A stretch of DNA of 48,486 nucleotides from Selenomonas sp. (lineage in GTDB: Bacteria > Bacillota > Negativicutes > Selenomonadales > Selenomonadaceae): assembly GCA_017635515.1 (NCBI GenBank), contig JAGBLH010000064.1, positions 1 through 48,486 of the forward strand. Direction: 5' to 3'. The position numbers and the translations under genes are program-made. Below the pieces are notes generated by a model that made no database searches, was not told the DNA's origin, and saw nothing but the letters and a program-made list of their open reading frames with translations. Below, piece after piece: positions 1 to 7,641 of this stretch (positions are counted from its first letter, which is position 1; every line of letters starts with the position of its first letter).

Positions 1-798
1 CTCATTGACCAGATCCTCAAAGGAAGTGGAGCCGTGACGCTTGGAGAGCTTGGACACGGAGCCATCTGCGTTCTTGCCCATGACCGGCGCGAGATGGATG
101 AAGGTGGGCAGCTCCCAGTCGTAGCCCTCGTACAGCAGCACATGCTTCGGGGTGGAGGTGATGAACTCCGCCCCCCGGATGATGTGGGTGACGCCCATCA
201 GATGGTCATCAATCACATTGGCAAAGTTATAGGTGGGCATGCCATCCCGCTTCAGGAGCACCTGATCCTCCAGCTCGGAATTGGGGATGGTGATGTTGCC
301 GTGCAGCACATCGAAATAGGTGGTCTCGCCGTCAAGGGGCATCTTCTGGCGTATGACGTAGGGATCACCGTTTTTCAGGTGCTTCTCGATTTCCTCCTGG
401 GGCAGGTCGCGGCAGGTGCGGTCATAGCCGCCGAACTCACCGCTCACATGTGCCTCGTTGGGGTCGCAGAAGCAGTAGTAGGCATGGCCCAGTTCCACCA
501 GTTTCTCGGCGTATTCCTTGTAAATCTCCATGCGCTCGCTCTGGACATAGGGGCCGTAATCGCCGCCGATGTCCGGGCCTTCGTCCGGCACGATGCGGGC
601 AGCGTCCAGGGTGCGGACGATGAAGTCCACGGCGTCAGCCACATAGCGGGCGCGATCCGTGTCCTCAATGCGCAGGATGAAGGTGCCTTTCTGGCTCTTG
701 GCGAACAGGTAGCCATAGAGGGCGGTACGCAGGTTGCCGATGTGCATATAACCCGTGGGGCTGGGGGCGAAACGGGTGCGAACTTGTTTCTCAGTCAA
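1..798 (-). CDS. gltX: Glutamyl-tRNA synthetase, 5' part (runs off the window)
   Basis: Cytoplasmic class I aminoacyl-tRNA synthetase that charges tRNA-Glu with glutamate using ATP. The first 266 codons are present; the C-terminal anticodon-binding domain lies beyond position 1. The N-terminus has the Rossmann signature APSPTGYMHIGN (the HIGH-type motif, about residues 12-22), followed by LRTALYGYLFAK and LRIEDTDRAR, all typical of GluRS. The KMSKS-type motif appears as SKLSKRHG near residue 249. The start is TTG at 796-798, preceded on the minus strand by a strong GGAGGAAG ribosome site. GluRS and the related GlnRS share the N-terminal fold, but the motif spelling fits GluRS well. No T-box sequence was recognised upstream. 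Confidence 0.95.
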   Translation of the reverse strand, partial: MTEKQVRTRFAPSPTGYMHIGNLRTALYGYLFAKSQKGTFILRIEDTDRARYVADAVDFIVRTLDAARIVPDEGPDIGGDYGPYVQSERMEIYKEYAEKLVELGHAYYCFCDPNEAHVSGEFGGYDRTCRDLPQEEIEKHLKNGDPYVIRQKMPLDGETTYFDVLHGNITIPNSELEDQVLLKRDGMPTYNFANVIDDHLMGVTHIIRGAEFITSTPKHVLLYEGYDWELPTFIHLAPVMGKNADGSVSKLSKRHGSTSFEDLVNE

Positions 799-937
799 TT
801 TACTTCCTCCTATTAAGTACGACACGTTCAATTTCGTTCAGCTTAATAGAGTATACTACATGATAATGCAAAAGAAAAGGACATGATAAAAAGCCTTCCA
901 GAAAGGAAATCCAGAAGTTCAGTGGCAGGAGCCTGGT

Positions 938-1081
938 GGCGTGCAGTTCTGGCAGACACAAAGGCCAGACCAAGATCAGCTGACGAGGTCGCAAAAGCTT
1001 GAGACAATGGCTGCTCCAGGCCGCTGAGTCATCAGCTGTCCAGGCCGGTGAGCTCAAGGAGTGGCATGAGTACTGCACGCC
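938..1081. other. GC-rich, potentially structured non-coding patch
   Basis: The 532 bp between gltX (799) and the small ORF at 1331 contain no convincing long gene. Inside this AT-rich spacer a GC-rich block is bounded by a perfect 10-bp inverted repeat, GGCGTGCAGT (938-947) and ACTGCACGCC (1072-1081). Nested inside are TCTGGC/GCCAGA (948-953/966-971), CTTGAG/CTCAAG and a GCTGA-GTCA-TCAGC hairpin. On the minus strand a TATAAT box (plus-strand 1134-1139) lies upstream and a TTCC...GGAA hairpin with a short T-run lies near 885-912, so a minus-strand small RNA or a long gltX leader is conceivable. No known RNA family was recognised. The -35 region is poor. Confidence 0.28.
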
Positions 1082-1330
1082 CTGGTTGGCACTCGGTGTA
1101 TGAGCAGGTGAAATCAATGATTTAGGGCTTAACATTATATATAAACTTTATAACGGTGGCAGCCATCGTTTCACATGGCAGTACGCTTGACCTGCAACCA
1201 GCCATGGAATGGATTTTTGCCCAGCACAAATAGGATGGAAATGCAATGCAGGAAAATCGATAGTTATGTAGAAATTACATTTCTTAGATAAATTCATAAC
1301 ATCATATCTGCTATTTCAGGAGGAATTATC

Positions 1331-1384
1331 ATGGCGAGAGTAGTGAATTACGAGCAGAAGACCGAAAGCCTCAAAGCCAATTAG
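1331..1384 (+). CDS. 17-codon ORF in front of the PrsW gene (leader peptide or gene remnant)
   Basis: ATG at 1331 opens a 17-residue frame, MARVVNYEQKTESLKAN, ending in TAG at 1382-1384. It has a textbook ribosome site (AGGAGGAATTATC, ending at 1330), and its stop overlaps the ribosome site of the next gene (TTAGGAGGATAAAT before 1395). It could be a translated leader coupled to the protease gene. It could also be the surviving N-terminus of a small coiled-coil protein whose remainder was lost when the AT-rich neighbour arrived: its codons are more GC-rich than those of prsW. Nothing in the sequence decides between these. Confidence 0.4.
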   Translation: MARVVNYEQKTESLKAN

Positions 1385-1394
1385 GAGGATAAAT

Positions 1395-2156
1395 ATGGAA
1401 ATCATACAGCTAATATTAGCCGCAATTATCCTTGTTACTATCTACAAGAGAATGCTTAAATGGGGAAGCGCAGGCGACCTCTCAAAGAAGCAGAAATATG
1501 CTCCAATCGGGCTTGGAATCCTGTCTGTCATCATATCGTTTCTCTTCGTAGCTGGCATAGCGTTATTTTCTGTAAATGTATTGGGATTTCGCTTAGACGA
1601 AATAGAAAATCAGTCCTTGAGGGCAGCAGCCACAGCCTTCACTATGGCAGGATTAACAGAGGAAATAGCAAAACTCCTCATGATAATCCTGTCTATAAAA
1701 CTGTTCTCTCCCAAAAGAATATACGAATATACTCTTATAGGAGCCGCTGTTGGCATTGGCTTCACGATTCACGAGGAACTGTTGTACGGTGGGAGCTTCG
1801 CCGGACTCTTAAGATTCATCACGGTCGCCATGCACATGGTATTAGGAATCATCATGGGCACGAACCTCGGCATTGGCAAATACAATATAGCAAATGGCCT
1901 CAGTTATAAAGCAGCCTACCTGAAGGCCGTCCTTATACCCATTATAATCCACACCTTATTCGACGCATGCACGATATTTAATCCAGTCGCGAATATGGCA
2001 GAAGAACTTGAAGCAGATGATTTCATTGCTTTAGTCTGGCTGTCCATAGGCATATTGGCCATAATCTCAGCAGCGATATATCAAGTTGTTGTCTTGAAAG
2101 AAACCAAAAAAGAAGCTGAAAAACAATCGAGCATGTTGATAGCAAATCATGCCTGA
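1395..2156 (+). CDS. PrsW-family intramembrane protease
   Basis: Predicted polytopic membrane protein of 253 residues with about seven hydrophobic segments. The three signatures of the PrsW glutamic-type intramembrane proteases are visible: E89-E90-x-x-K93 (in GLTEEIAKL), F123-x-x-x-E127 (in GFTIHEE) and H186-x-x-x-D190 (in IIHTLFD), with an extra His147 in a membrane segment. The best-studied member, B. subtilis PrsW, cleaves the anti-sigma factor RsiW. No sigma or anti-sigma gene is adjacent here, so the substrate is unknown; other members are associated with bacteriocin self-protection. The gene is visibly AT-richer than the surrounding genes and uses codons such as ATA and TTA freely, which suggests horizontal acquisition. 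The start has a good AGGAGGATAAAT site. Confidence 0.85.
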   Translation: MEIIQLILAAIILVTIYKRMLKWGSAGDLSKKQKYAPIGLGILSVIISFLFVAGIALFSVNVLGFRLDEIENQSLRAAATAFTMAGLTEEIAKLLMIILSIKLFSPKRIYEYTLIGAAVGIGFTIHEELLYGGSFAGLLRFITVAMHMVLGIIMGTNLGIGKYNIANGLSYKAAYLKAVLIPIIIHTLFDACTIFNPVANMAEELEADDFIALVWLSIGILAIISAAIYQVVVLKETKKEAEKQSSMLIANHA

Positions 2157-2203
2157 AGCTTAGAATTTTGACACTTTTCAATTGAACGAAGGCGATGTCA
2201 ATT

Positions 2204-2344
2204 ATGGAAAAATCACTTTCAATACCCATTTCCCGCCGCAGCTTTATGAAAATAGGCCCCCCTTATAATGAATTTGACCAAAAATCCAATAAAAAAGGGA
2301 TTTTTGGTCAAATTCATTATACAAAATCGGGGAACCTTATGTAA
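2204..2344 (+). pseudogene. Truncated start of a Tat-exported protein, cut by the palindrome
   Basis: ATG at 2204 begins MEKSLSIPISRRSFMKIG, which ends in a good twin-arginine motif (S-R-R-S-F-M-K). Directly after KIG, where the hydrophobic h-region should follow, the frame runs into the long inverted repeat (2264-2321) and continues as charged, non-membrane sequence to a TAA at 2342-2344 (46 codons). This looks like the first 18 codons of a Tat substrate whose remainder was displaced by an inserted element or lost in a deletion. A GAAGG-like ribosome site and a TTGACA-like box (2168-2173) lie upstream. The identity of the original protein cannot be told from the signal alone. Confidence 0.4.
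2264..2321. repeat. 24-bp perfect inverted repeat with 10-nt loop
   Basis: Arm 1 is 2264-2287 and arm 2 is 2298-2321. The arms are exact reverse complements (core AATGAATTTGACCAAAAATC) around an A-rich 10-nt loop. Outside the arms the left flank has GGCCCCCC and the right flank, read inverted, has AAGGTTCCCC, so the outer ends also resemble each other weakly. It is not followed by a clean T-run. It could be a MITE-like or REP-like mobile palindrome, the residual ends of an insertion sequence, or a bidirectional terminator for the convergent prsW and dhaL transcripts. Its position in the middle of a Tat signal peptide favours an insertion or deletion remnant. Confidence 0.7.
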
Positions 2345-2380
2345 GGTATAGTTTGACTGAGGCCGCATATGAAAGAGAAA

Positions 2381-2410
2381 AGAAAAACTCCCTCATATAT
2401 ATGAGGGAGC
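2381..2410 (-). terminator. Rho-independent terminator of dhaL
   Basis: A perfect 22-bp palindrome CTCCCTCATATATATGAGGGAG (2388-2409) is followed, in the minus-strand direction, by TTTTTCTTTTC. It begins 17 bp beyond the dhaL stop codon. Confidence 0.8.
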
Positions 2411-2426
2411 AAGGGGATTTCAGTCT

Positions 2427-3050
2427 TTATTTCTTCAGGAACGCATACAAGGCGCGGTACATGAGCATGGAGCTCACGGCACCGGGGTCTTCGTAGCCGA
2501 TGCTGCGCTCGCCCACCAGGCTGGCGCGGCCTTTTTTGGCGGCGATGGTCTTGGTGTAGTCCACCCCGGCCTTGGCGGCGCGGCTGGCTTCCTCCAGCAC
2601 CGTAAAGAGGCTTTTGCCCTCGGCGTTCTCGGGCAGGAAGCACTGGTGGATGGGAATGAGCACGTCCAGCATGGTCTTGTCGCCCTTTTCGGCGCGGCCG
2701 CGGGCCTTGATGCCTTCGATGGCTGCACCAAGCAGGGTTTCAAAGCTCTTGATGTTCATGGCTGTATCACTATCGCAGACCTTGGCGGCCTTCAGGAAGC
2801 CTGTGCCATAGAGGGGGCCTGCGGCGCCGCCCACGTTCTCGATGAGAGTCTGGCCGATGGTCGCAAGCACCGGGCCGGGCTCGGTGGTATCTGCCATCTC
2901 GTCTACGGCGTCCCGCACGGCAGTGAAGCCACGGGCCATATTGAGGCCGTGGTCGCCGTCACCGGTCTTGGCATCCAGATTGCAGAGGTAATCCTTTTGT
3001 GCGATGATGGCGGCTGCCACGGCATCTAGGGCGTCTTTGATTCTGGTCAT
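2427..3050 (-). CDS. dhaL: Dihydroxyacetone kinase subunit DhaL
   Basis: 207 residues, the normal length for DhaL, the all-helical nucleotide-binding subunit of the PEP-dependent dihydroxyacetone kinase. DhaL carries a tightly bound ADP that is rephosphorylated by DhaM and passes the phosphate to dihydroxyacetone on DhaK. The magnesium/nucleotide-binding motif is present as LDAKTGDGDHGLNMARG (about residues 25-41), and GGAAGPLYGTGFLKAAK and the C-terminal GERSIGYEDPGA match the family. Neither dhaK nor dhaM is next to it, so it either works with partners encoded elsewhere or belongs to a stand-alone DhaL-like group. The start is ATG with a GAAGGAGAAAG site. It is transcribed divergently from the LysR gene and has its own terminator. 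Confidence 0.85.
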   Translation of the reverse strand: MTRIKDALDAVAAAIIAQKDYLCNLDAKTGDGDHGLNMARGFTAVRDAVDEMADTTEPGPVLATIGQTLIENVGGAAGPLYGTGFLKAAKVCDSDTAMNIKSFETLLGAAIEGIKARGRAEKGDKTMLDVLIPIHQCFLPENAEGKSLFTVLEEASRAAKAGVDYTKTIAAKKGRASLVGERSIGYEDPGAVSSMLMYRALYAFLKK

Positions 3051-3189
3051 GAAAAATCTTTCTCCTTCATATTATATTATATCTTTTCTTACCTTCTGGC
3101 TAAGGCCGTATGTTTTATCATTATACCATATATAAGCTAGAGTACAAGTGCGAATTGACAGAAATATGAGAGCAGATTGGCAAAGTTGC

Positions 3190-3320
3190 AAACATCACTT
3201 TTTTATAGTGATATCCGTCACAACCTTCTATGCAATAGCCCCTTTTTCTATTGCACTTTTTTGGCATAAAAAGTATAATAAGTCTAATAATTTATGTTAA
3301 GTTATAGGTAACATAACTGA
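3190..3320. promoter_or_regulatory. dhaL-lysR divergent control region with three inverted repeats
   Basis: The 325-bp gap between dhaL and the LysR gene contains three perfect inverted repeats: ATCACT/AGTGAT (3194-3199/3207-3212), TGCAATAG/CTATTGCA (3231-3238/3248-3255, 9-nt spacer) and TTATGTTA/TAACATAA (3292-3299/3309-3316, 9-nt spacer). The last lies about 60 bp before the regulator start and has the shape of a LysR-type operator. The middle one is followed by CTTTTTT and could also act as an attenuator. A TATAAT-like box for dhaL lies at about 3070-3080 on the minus strand. That these are operators is an inference. Confidence 0.45.
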
Positions 3321-3375
3321 GTGTTATACTAATATATGAGAGAAGGTTCATATACAGAGGAAGGGGACTTCGCCA

Positions 3376-4278
3376 ATGGAAATCAAGGATATGCGTGCCT
3401 TCTATGCCATCGTGGAGGAAGGTAATATCAGCCATGCGGCCCAGCGGCTGGATATTGCCCAGCCTGCCCTGTCCCGCCAGATGAAGCGGCTGGAGACTTC
3501 CCTGGGGGTGCAGCTCTTTGAGCGTGGCAGCCGCCGCATACGGCTGACGGACGCCGGCAAGGTCATGTATGCACGGGTCGAGCATATCCTGGGCATCGTG
3601 GACGGGGCCGTGCGAGAGATCACGGAGATGGGTTCCGGGGTGGCAGGCTCTGTGCGCCTTGGCACCATCACCACCTCCGGGGCCATGCTGGTGCCGGAGC
3701 TCTTGTCTGAGTTCCACCGACGCTATCCCCAGGTCACCTACCAGATATGGGAGGCAGAGGGGGCTCGCATCCTGGAACTTTTGGACAACCGGGTCATTGA
3801 GATAGGCATTACCCGCACCCAGGTGGATGCCAAGGTCTATGAGTCCATTGTCCTGCCCAATGAACCGCTGGTGGTCATCATGAACCGGGAGCAGGAAATA
3901 GGGAAGAAGCCCCATGAGGTGAAGCTGTCCGAATTGAAGAATGTGCCTCTCCTGGTGCCTCTGCGCTGGCAGTCGGTGTTCACAGCCAACTGCAAGAAAC
4001 ATGGCTTCACGCCCAACATTGTCTGTGTCAGCGACAGCATCGTGCAGGATCTGCTGCTGACGAAGATGGGCATGGGCATGGCGCTCTTGCCTGTGTCTTC
4101 CAAGACCCTGCTGACGGACGGCAACCTCATCTACAAGAAGCTGGTGGAGCCGGAGATGAGCACCCATACGGTGATAGCCTGGCTGAAGAACCGTACTCTT
4201 TCCACCTCCAGCGCCCATCTGATCCGCCTGTTCCGGGAGATGTTCCTGGGAGAGCGTGTCAGCGACAGGAAATATTAA
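3376..4278 (+). CDS. LysR-family transcriptional regulator
   Basis: 300 residues, the standard LysR-type length. The N-terminal winged helix-turn-helix (residues 1-60) is clear: MRAFYAIVEEGNISHAAQRL, then QPALSRQMKRLE, LGVQLFERGSRRIRLTDAG. The C-terminal half is the periplasmic-binding-protein-like effector domain of two alpha/beta lobes. Such proteins bind palindromic sites near divergent genes and respond to a small molecule; the effector cannot be told from sequence. Its divergent position next to dhaL, with inverted repeats between them, makes dhaL a candidate target. The ATG is preceded by GAGGAAGGGG. A terminator follows at 4358. Confidence 0.92.
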   Translation: MEIKDMRAFYAIVEEGNISHAAQRLDIAQPALSRQMKRLETSLGVQLFERGSRRIRLTDAGKVMYARVEHILGIVDGAVREITEMGSGVAGSVRLGTITTSGAMLVPELLSEFHRRYPQVTYQIWEAEGARILELLDNRVIEIGITRTQVDAKVYESIVLPNEPLVVIMNREQEIGKKPHEVKLSELKNVPLLVPLRWQSVFTANCKKHGFTPNIVCVSDSIVQDLLLTKMGMGMALLPVSSKTLLTDGNLIYKKLVEPEMSTHTVIAWLKNRTLSTSSAHLIRLFREMFLGERVSDRKY

Positions 4279-4357
4279 ATACTTATTAAATAAAGATTAA
4301 AAATGGGTTAAATTTTAATAAAGTACCTTTTCAATTTTCTGGTTACGGTATATAGTA

Positions 4358-4386
4358 GGGGTATAGGCTCGGCCATACCCCTTTTG
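4358..4386 (+). terminator. Hairpin terminator downstream of lysR
   Basis: GGGGTAT (4358-4364) pairs with ATACCCC (4375-4381) around a 10-nt loop, followed by TTTTG. A promoter-like pair TTTTCA (4328-4333), 17 bp, TATAGT (4351-4356) lies just before it and overlaps the hairpin start, so the element may also influence expression of the downstream response regulator. Confidence 0.5.
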
Positions 4387-4424
4387 TGGTAGGCTGAGGT
4401 ATTGATTGCGGAGGTAGAGATTCC

Positions 4425-5114
4425 ATGGATAACAGCAATGTACATATTCTCATCGTAGAGGACGAGCTGCGCATAGCGCGGTTCCTGCAGATTGAGATGG
4501 AACATGAGGGCTTCAGGGTCACCACTGAGGAAAACGGAGCCAAGGCCTTTGAACTGATCAAGTCTGAAGACTACGATCTGATCCTGCTGGACCTAATGCT
4601 GCCCGGCATGGACGGCATGACCATCTGCCAAAGAGTGCGGGAGTTCTCCCAGGTGCCCATCATCATGCTTACGGCCCGTGACGATGTGGAGGATAAGGTA
4701 AACGGTCTGGACATTGGCGCGGACGACTACATGACCAAGCCCTTTGCCATACAGGAACTCTTTGCCAGGGTGAGAAATGTCCTGAGGAAGTCTCAGGGCA
4801 GCAGTCAGATGAATGGCGACAGCTACAGGGTGGGAGACCTGGTGCTCTATCCCCATACCTATGAGGTGGAGGTAGCGGGGGAGCCTGTGCAGCTCACCCG
4901 CAGGGAATATGACCTCCTGGAGTTTCTCATGCGGAACAAGCGCACGGTGCTGACCCGCGACCAGATACTGGAGCAGGTCTGGGGCTATGACTATACAGGG
5001 GACACCAATGTGGTAGACGTGTATATCCGTTATTTGCGTGCCAAGCTGGACGATCGCTTCCAGAAAAAGTACATCTACACGGTGCGTGGAGTAGGATATG
5101 TTATCAGGGATTAG
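4425..5114 (+). CDS. OmpR-family response regulator
   Basis: 229 residues: receiver domain (about 6-118) followed by an OmpR/PhoB winged-helix DNA-binding domain (about 130-228). The phosphorylation site is Asp56 in LILLDLMLPGMDG, with the acidic pair Glu12-Asp13 in IVEDE and the conserved Lys in MTKPF. The effector domain shows LTRREYDLLEFLMRN and VWGYDYTGDTNVVDVYIRYLRAKLD, typical of this class. It forms a two-gene operon with the sensor kinase, whose start lies inside its last codons. By gene pairing and layout it resembles ArlR/CssR-type systems of Firmicutes, but the regulon cannot be inferred. Confidence 0.95.
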   Translation: MDNSNVHILIVEDELRIARFLQIEMEHEGFRVTTEENGAKAFELIKSEDYDLILLDLMLPGMDGMTICQRVREFSQVPIIMLTARDDVEDKVNGLDIGADDYMTKPFAIQELFARVRNVLRKSQGSSQMNGDSYRVGDLVLYPHTYEVEVAGEPVQLTRREYDLLEFLMRNKRTVLTRDQILEQVWGYDYTGDTNVVDVYIRYLRAKLDDRFQKKYIYTVRGVGYVIRD

Positions 5115-6570
5115 GAAAGAGTGGCGTCGGGCCAAGGTCATCCTTCAGGCTGCTCTGCGGATGAGGATTTCCACCAAGATTACCGTGCTGTATGCGGCCA
5201 TCCTGATGGTGGTGCTGATTCTATCCAGCGTGGTGACGGGGCTGGGGGTGTTCTTCTCCTTTTACCACCAGGCTGAGGTGGAAATCGAGATGAGCATGCA
5301 GCACATGATAGAGGCTTTCGCCAGCGGCAGGATGCAGAATCCTGCCTACTGGCAGAAGAGCCCGGTGATGCCAGGGGTGGTGCTGCGCATCACCGATATC
5401 ACGGGGCAGATGGTCTACCAGAACGATGACCACTATCCCTCTATCGAAGTCATCGAGGCCCATGAGATTGGCGACCCTCCCTTCTGGGCTGACCAGAATA
5501 TGCGGGTGTCGGAGTTCAGGAACTTCTCCATCTATCATGCCAAGGCTGTGGTGGAATATCAGGAGCAGATTTACCAGCTGCACTTTTTCCGCACCATCAC
5601 CGCAGAGAGGAATTTCCTCGCTACCTTGCAAAGGTTCCTCTTCATCACTACTCTGGTGGGGTGTGTGCTGGCTTTGGTGGTGGGATATTTTGTCAGCCGC
5701 AGGATATTGAGCCCTATCAGGGACATCACGGATTCGGCGCGGGAGATAGAGGTGTCACAGCTGGGGCGCCGCCTGGAGGTGCCACCCACCAGGGACGAGC
5801 TGGCGGTGCTGGCAGAGACATTCAACCATATGCTGGGGAGGCTGGAGCGGGGGTTCGAGCAGCAGAAGCGCTTTGTGTCCGATGCTTCCCATGAGCTGAG
5901 GACTCCCGTCACTGTTATCCTGGGCTATTCGGACCTCCTGTCCCGCTGGGGCAGGGAGGATGCCAAGGTGCTGGACGAGGGCATTGCCTCCATACGTTCC
6001 GAGGCGGAGAATATGCAGGAGCTCATCGAAAAGCTCCTGTTCCTGGCCAGGGCCGACCAGAAGCGGCAGGTGCTCCATATGGAAACGTTGGATATGGGGC
6101 AGCTCCTGGAAGAGGTAATGGGCAAGATGAAACTGGTGACCAAGACTCATAGCGTGGAGCTGCTGGAATGCCAGAGAGCTTCTGTTCATGGTGACAAGGT
6201 GACCTTGCGGCAGCTGCTGCGCATCTTTTTGGAGAACAGCATCAAGTACACTCCGGCTGGGGGGCATATCACGGCCTCCTGCAGGATACTGCCGGACGGC
6301 AAGCACCTGGAGATAATCCTGGCTGATGATGGTATCGGCATAGCCGAGGCAGACCAGAAGAAAATCTTCGAGCGCTTCTATCGGGTGGATACTTCCCGTA
6401 CCAAGGGCACGGGCGCTGGCGGCACGGGGCTGGGGCTGTCCATTGCCAAGTGGATAGCCGAGCAGCATGGCATAGCTATCTCCATGGAAAGCACCCTGGG
6501 CAAGGGCACCAAGGTGCACCTGCTGGTGCCGCTGGCAGAAAAAACAGAGAAAACGCAAAAGAAATATTAG
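5098..6570 (+). CDS. Membrane sensor histidine kinase
   Basis: 490 residues; it overlaps the response-regulator gene by 17 bp, indicating translational coupling. Order: short cytoplasmic N-terminus, transmembrane segment about 29-55, extracytoplasmic sensor domain about 56-175, second transmembrane segment about 178-199, HAMP domain about 200-250, HisKA dimerisation domain with the phospho-accepting His265 in SDASHELRTPV, and HATPase_c domain with N box ENSIKYTPAGG, G1 box ADDGIGIAEAD and G2 box GAGGTGLGLSIAKWI. It should autophosphorylate and pass phosphate to the adjacent regulator. The extracytoplasmic domain was not recognised, so the stimulus is unknown. A terminator follows the stop. 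Confidence 0.95.
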   Translation: MLSGIRKEWRRAKVILQAALRMRISTKITVLYAAILMVVLILSSVVTGLGVFFSFYHQAEVEIEMSMQHMIEAFASGRMQNPAYWQKSPVMPGVVLRITDITGQMVYQNDDHYPSIEVIEAHEIGDPPFWADQNMRVSEFRNFSIYHAKAVVEYQEQIYQLHFFRTITAERNFLATLQRFLFITTLVGCVLALVVGYFVSRRILSPIRDITDSAREIEVSQLGRRLEVPPTRDELAVLAETFNHMLGRLERGFEQQKRFVSDASHELRTPVTVILGYSDLLSRWGREDAKVLDEGIASIRSEAENMQELIEKLLFLARADQKRQVLHMETLDMGQLLEEVMGKMKLVTKTHSVELLECQRASVHGDKVTLRQLLRIFLENSIKYTPAGGHITASCRILPDGKHLEIILADDGIGIAEADQKKIFERFYRVDTSRTKGTGAGGTGLGLSIAKWIAEQHGIAISMESTLGKGTKVHLLVPLAEKTEKTQKKY

Positions 6571-6572
6571 CG

Positions 6573-6605
6573 GAAGAGGTCGTTTGAGATGGCCTCTTTT
6601 TATTT
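6573..6605 (+). terminator. Terminator of the two-component operon
   Basis: AGAGGTC and GGCCTCT form a short stem (one G-T pair) around GTTTGAGAT, followed by TTTTATT. It lies just after the kinase stop codon. Confidence 0.65.
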
Positions 6606-6700
6606 AAGCATTTTTCTCATCTTTAGACAGGATTTATGCCCCTGCATGGCGAAATGCGCTGAGGAAGAGTATCTTTAGGGCTTTGACAGGGGGTAATCCT

Positions 6701-7627
6701 ATGGTCAGGAAAAAAGCTTTGGGGGCTGCGGTGGCAGCGGCTATGGCAGTTCTTTGCCTCTCAGGTTGCGGCGCAACGGGGGGCGGCAGCGGTACGGTTA
6801 TCTATGCCAATTACAAGGACGGTGACGGTTTCACCGACACCCTCAGAGATGAATTCAAGGCCCAGGCGGGGGGAGCCGGCTGGCAGGTTGAGTATCTGGA
6901 TGGCAAGAACGATGGCAACTTCCAGTTGGACCAGCTGGCGGAGGCTATAGACAAGAAGCCGGGGGCCATCGTGCTCCTGCCTGCTGACAGCGCCTCCATT
7001 GTGCCGACTGTAAAGCAGGCCAATGAGGCAGGCATCCCCATCATCTGCGTGAATCGCTTCCCGGAAGGGGGAGATTACTTGAAGTCCTATTCTGATGATG
7101 CAGAGGCAGGACGCATGCAGGGGGAGTTCATGGCTGCTAACCTGCCCCAGGGTGCCCAGGTGGTCTATCTGAAGGGAGCCAGTGGCAATCAGGCCGCTGA
7201 GGCTCGCTGGGAGGGATTCAAGAAATACTGCCTGGACAAGCGTTCTGATGTGAAGCTCCTGGCTTTTGCAGATGCCCAGTGGAGCACCGCAGAGGCCATG
7301 AAGGATATGTCCCTGTGGCTGGATATGTTCCCCAAGATTGATGGGGTCATCTGCGGCAATGACGGCATGGCCATGGGGGCCATTGCGGCCATGAAGGGGG
7401 CAGGGCGCCTCTCCGGCGTGCTGGTGTCCGGAGTGGATGCCACCGATGATGCCCTGGCTGCCATCAAGGCAGGGGAGATGGCACAGACCGTGAAACAGGA
7501 TGCCAAGGGGCAGGCTGCAGGAGCCTTCAAGCTGGTGCAGCAGGCCATGCAGGGGCAGAAGCCTGAGAATATCTTGGTGCCCTTCACGGCCATTACCAGG
7601 GAGAATGTCTCCCAGTTTGCTAAATAA
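6701..7627 (+). CDS. Sugar-type periplasmic-binding lipoprotein paired with a chemoreceptor
   Basis: 308 residues. The N-terminus is a lipoprotein signal peptide with lipobox LSGC, and the mature part is a type I periplasmic-binding fold of the ribose/galactose-binding class ([85 protein letters not shown]). It should bind a sugar or sugar-like ligand at the cell surface or in the periplasm. No permease or ATPase gene is adjacent; the next gene, 14 bp away, is a chemoreceptor, so its likely job is presenting ligand to that receptor. ATG at 6701 was chosen over an in-frame TTG at 6683 because of the AGGGGG site 7 bp before it. Confidence 0.88.
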   Translation: MVRKKALGAAVAAAMAVLCLSGCGATGGGSGTVIYANYKDGDGFTDTLRDEFKAQAGGAGWQVEYLDGKNDGNFQLDQLAEAIDKKPGAIVLLPADSASIVPTVKQANEAGIPIICVNRFPEGGDYLKSYSDDAEAGRMQGEFMAANLPQGAQVVYLKGASGNQAAEARWEGFKKYCLDKRSDVKLLAFADAQWSTAEAMKDMSLWLDMFPKIDGVICGNDGMAMGAIAAMKGAGRLSGVLVSGVDATDDALAAIKAGEMAQTVKQDAKGQAAGAFKLVQQAMQGQKPENILVPFTAITRENVSQFAK

Positions 7628-7641
7628 GGGGGGCGGCACAT

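Noticed and set aside
800..1135. A 111-codon minus-strand frame upstream of gltX
   Set aside because: Its translation looks random, with many Pro, Ser and Cys, it overlaps the gltX ribosome site, and the region is better described as structured non-coding DNA.
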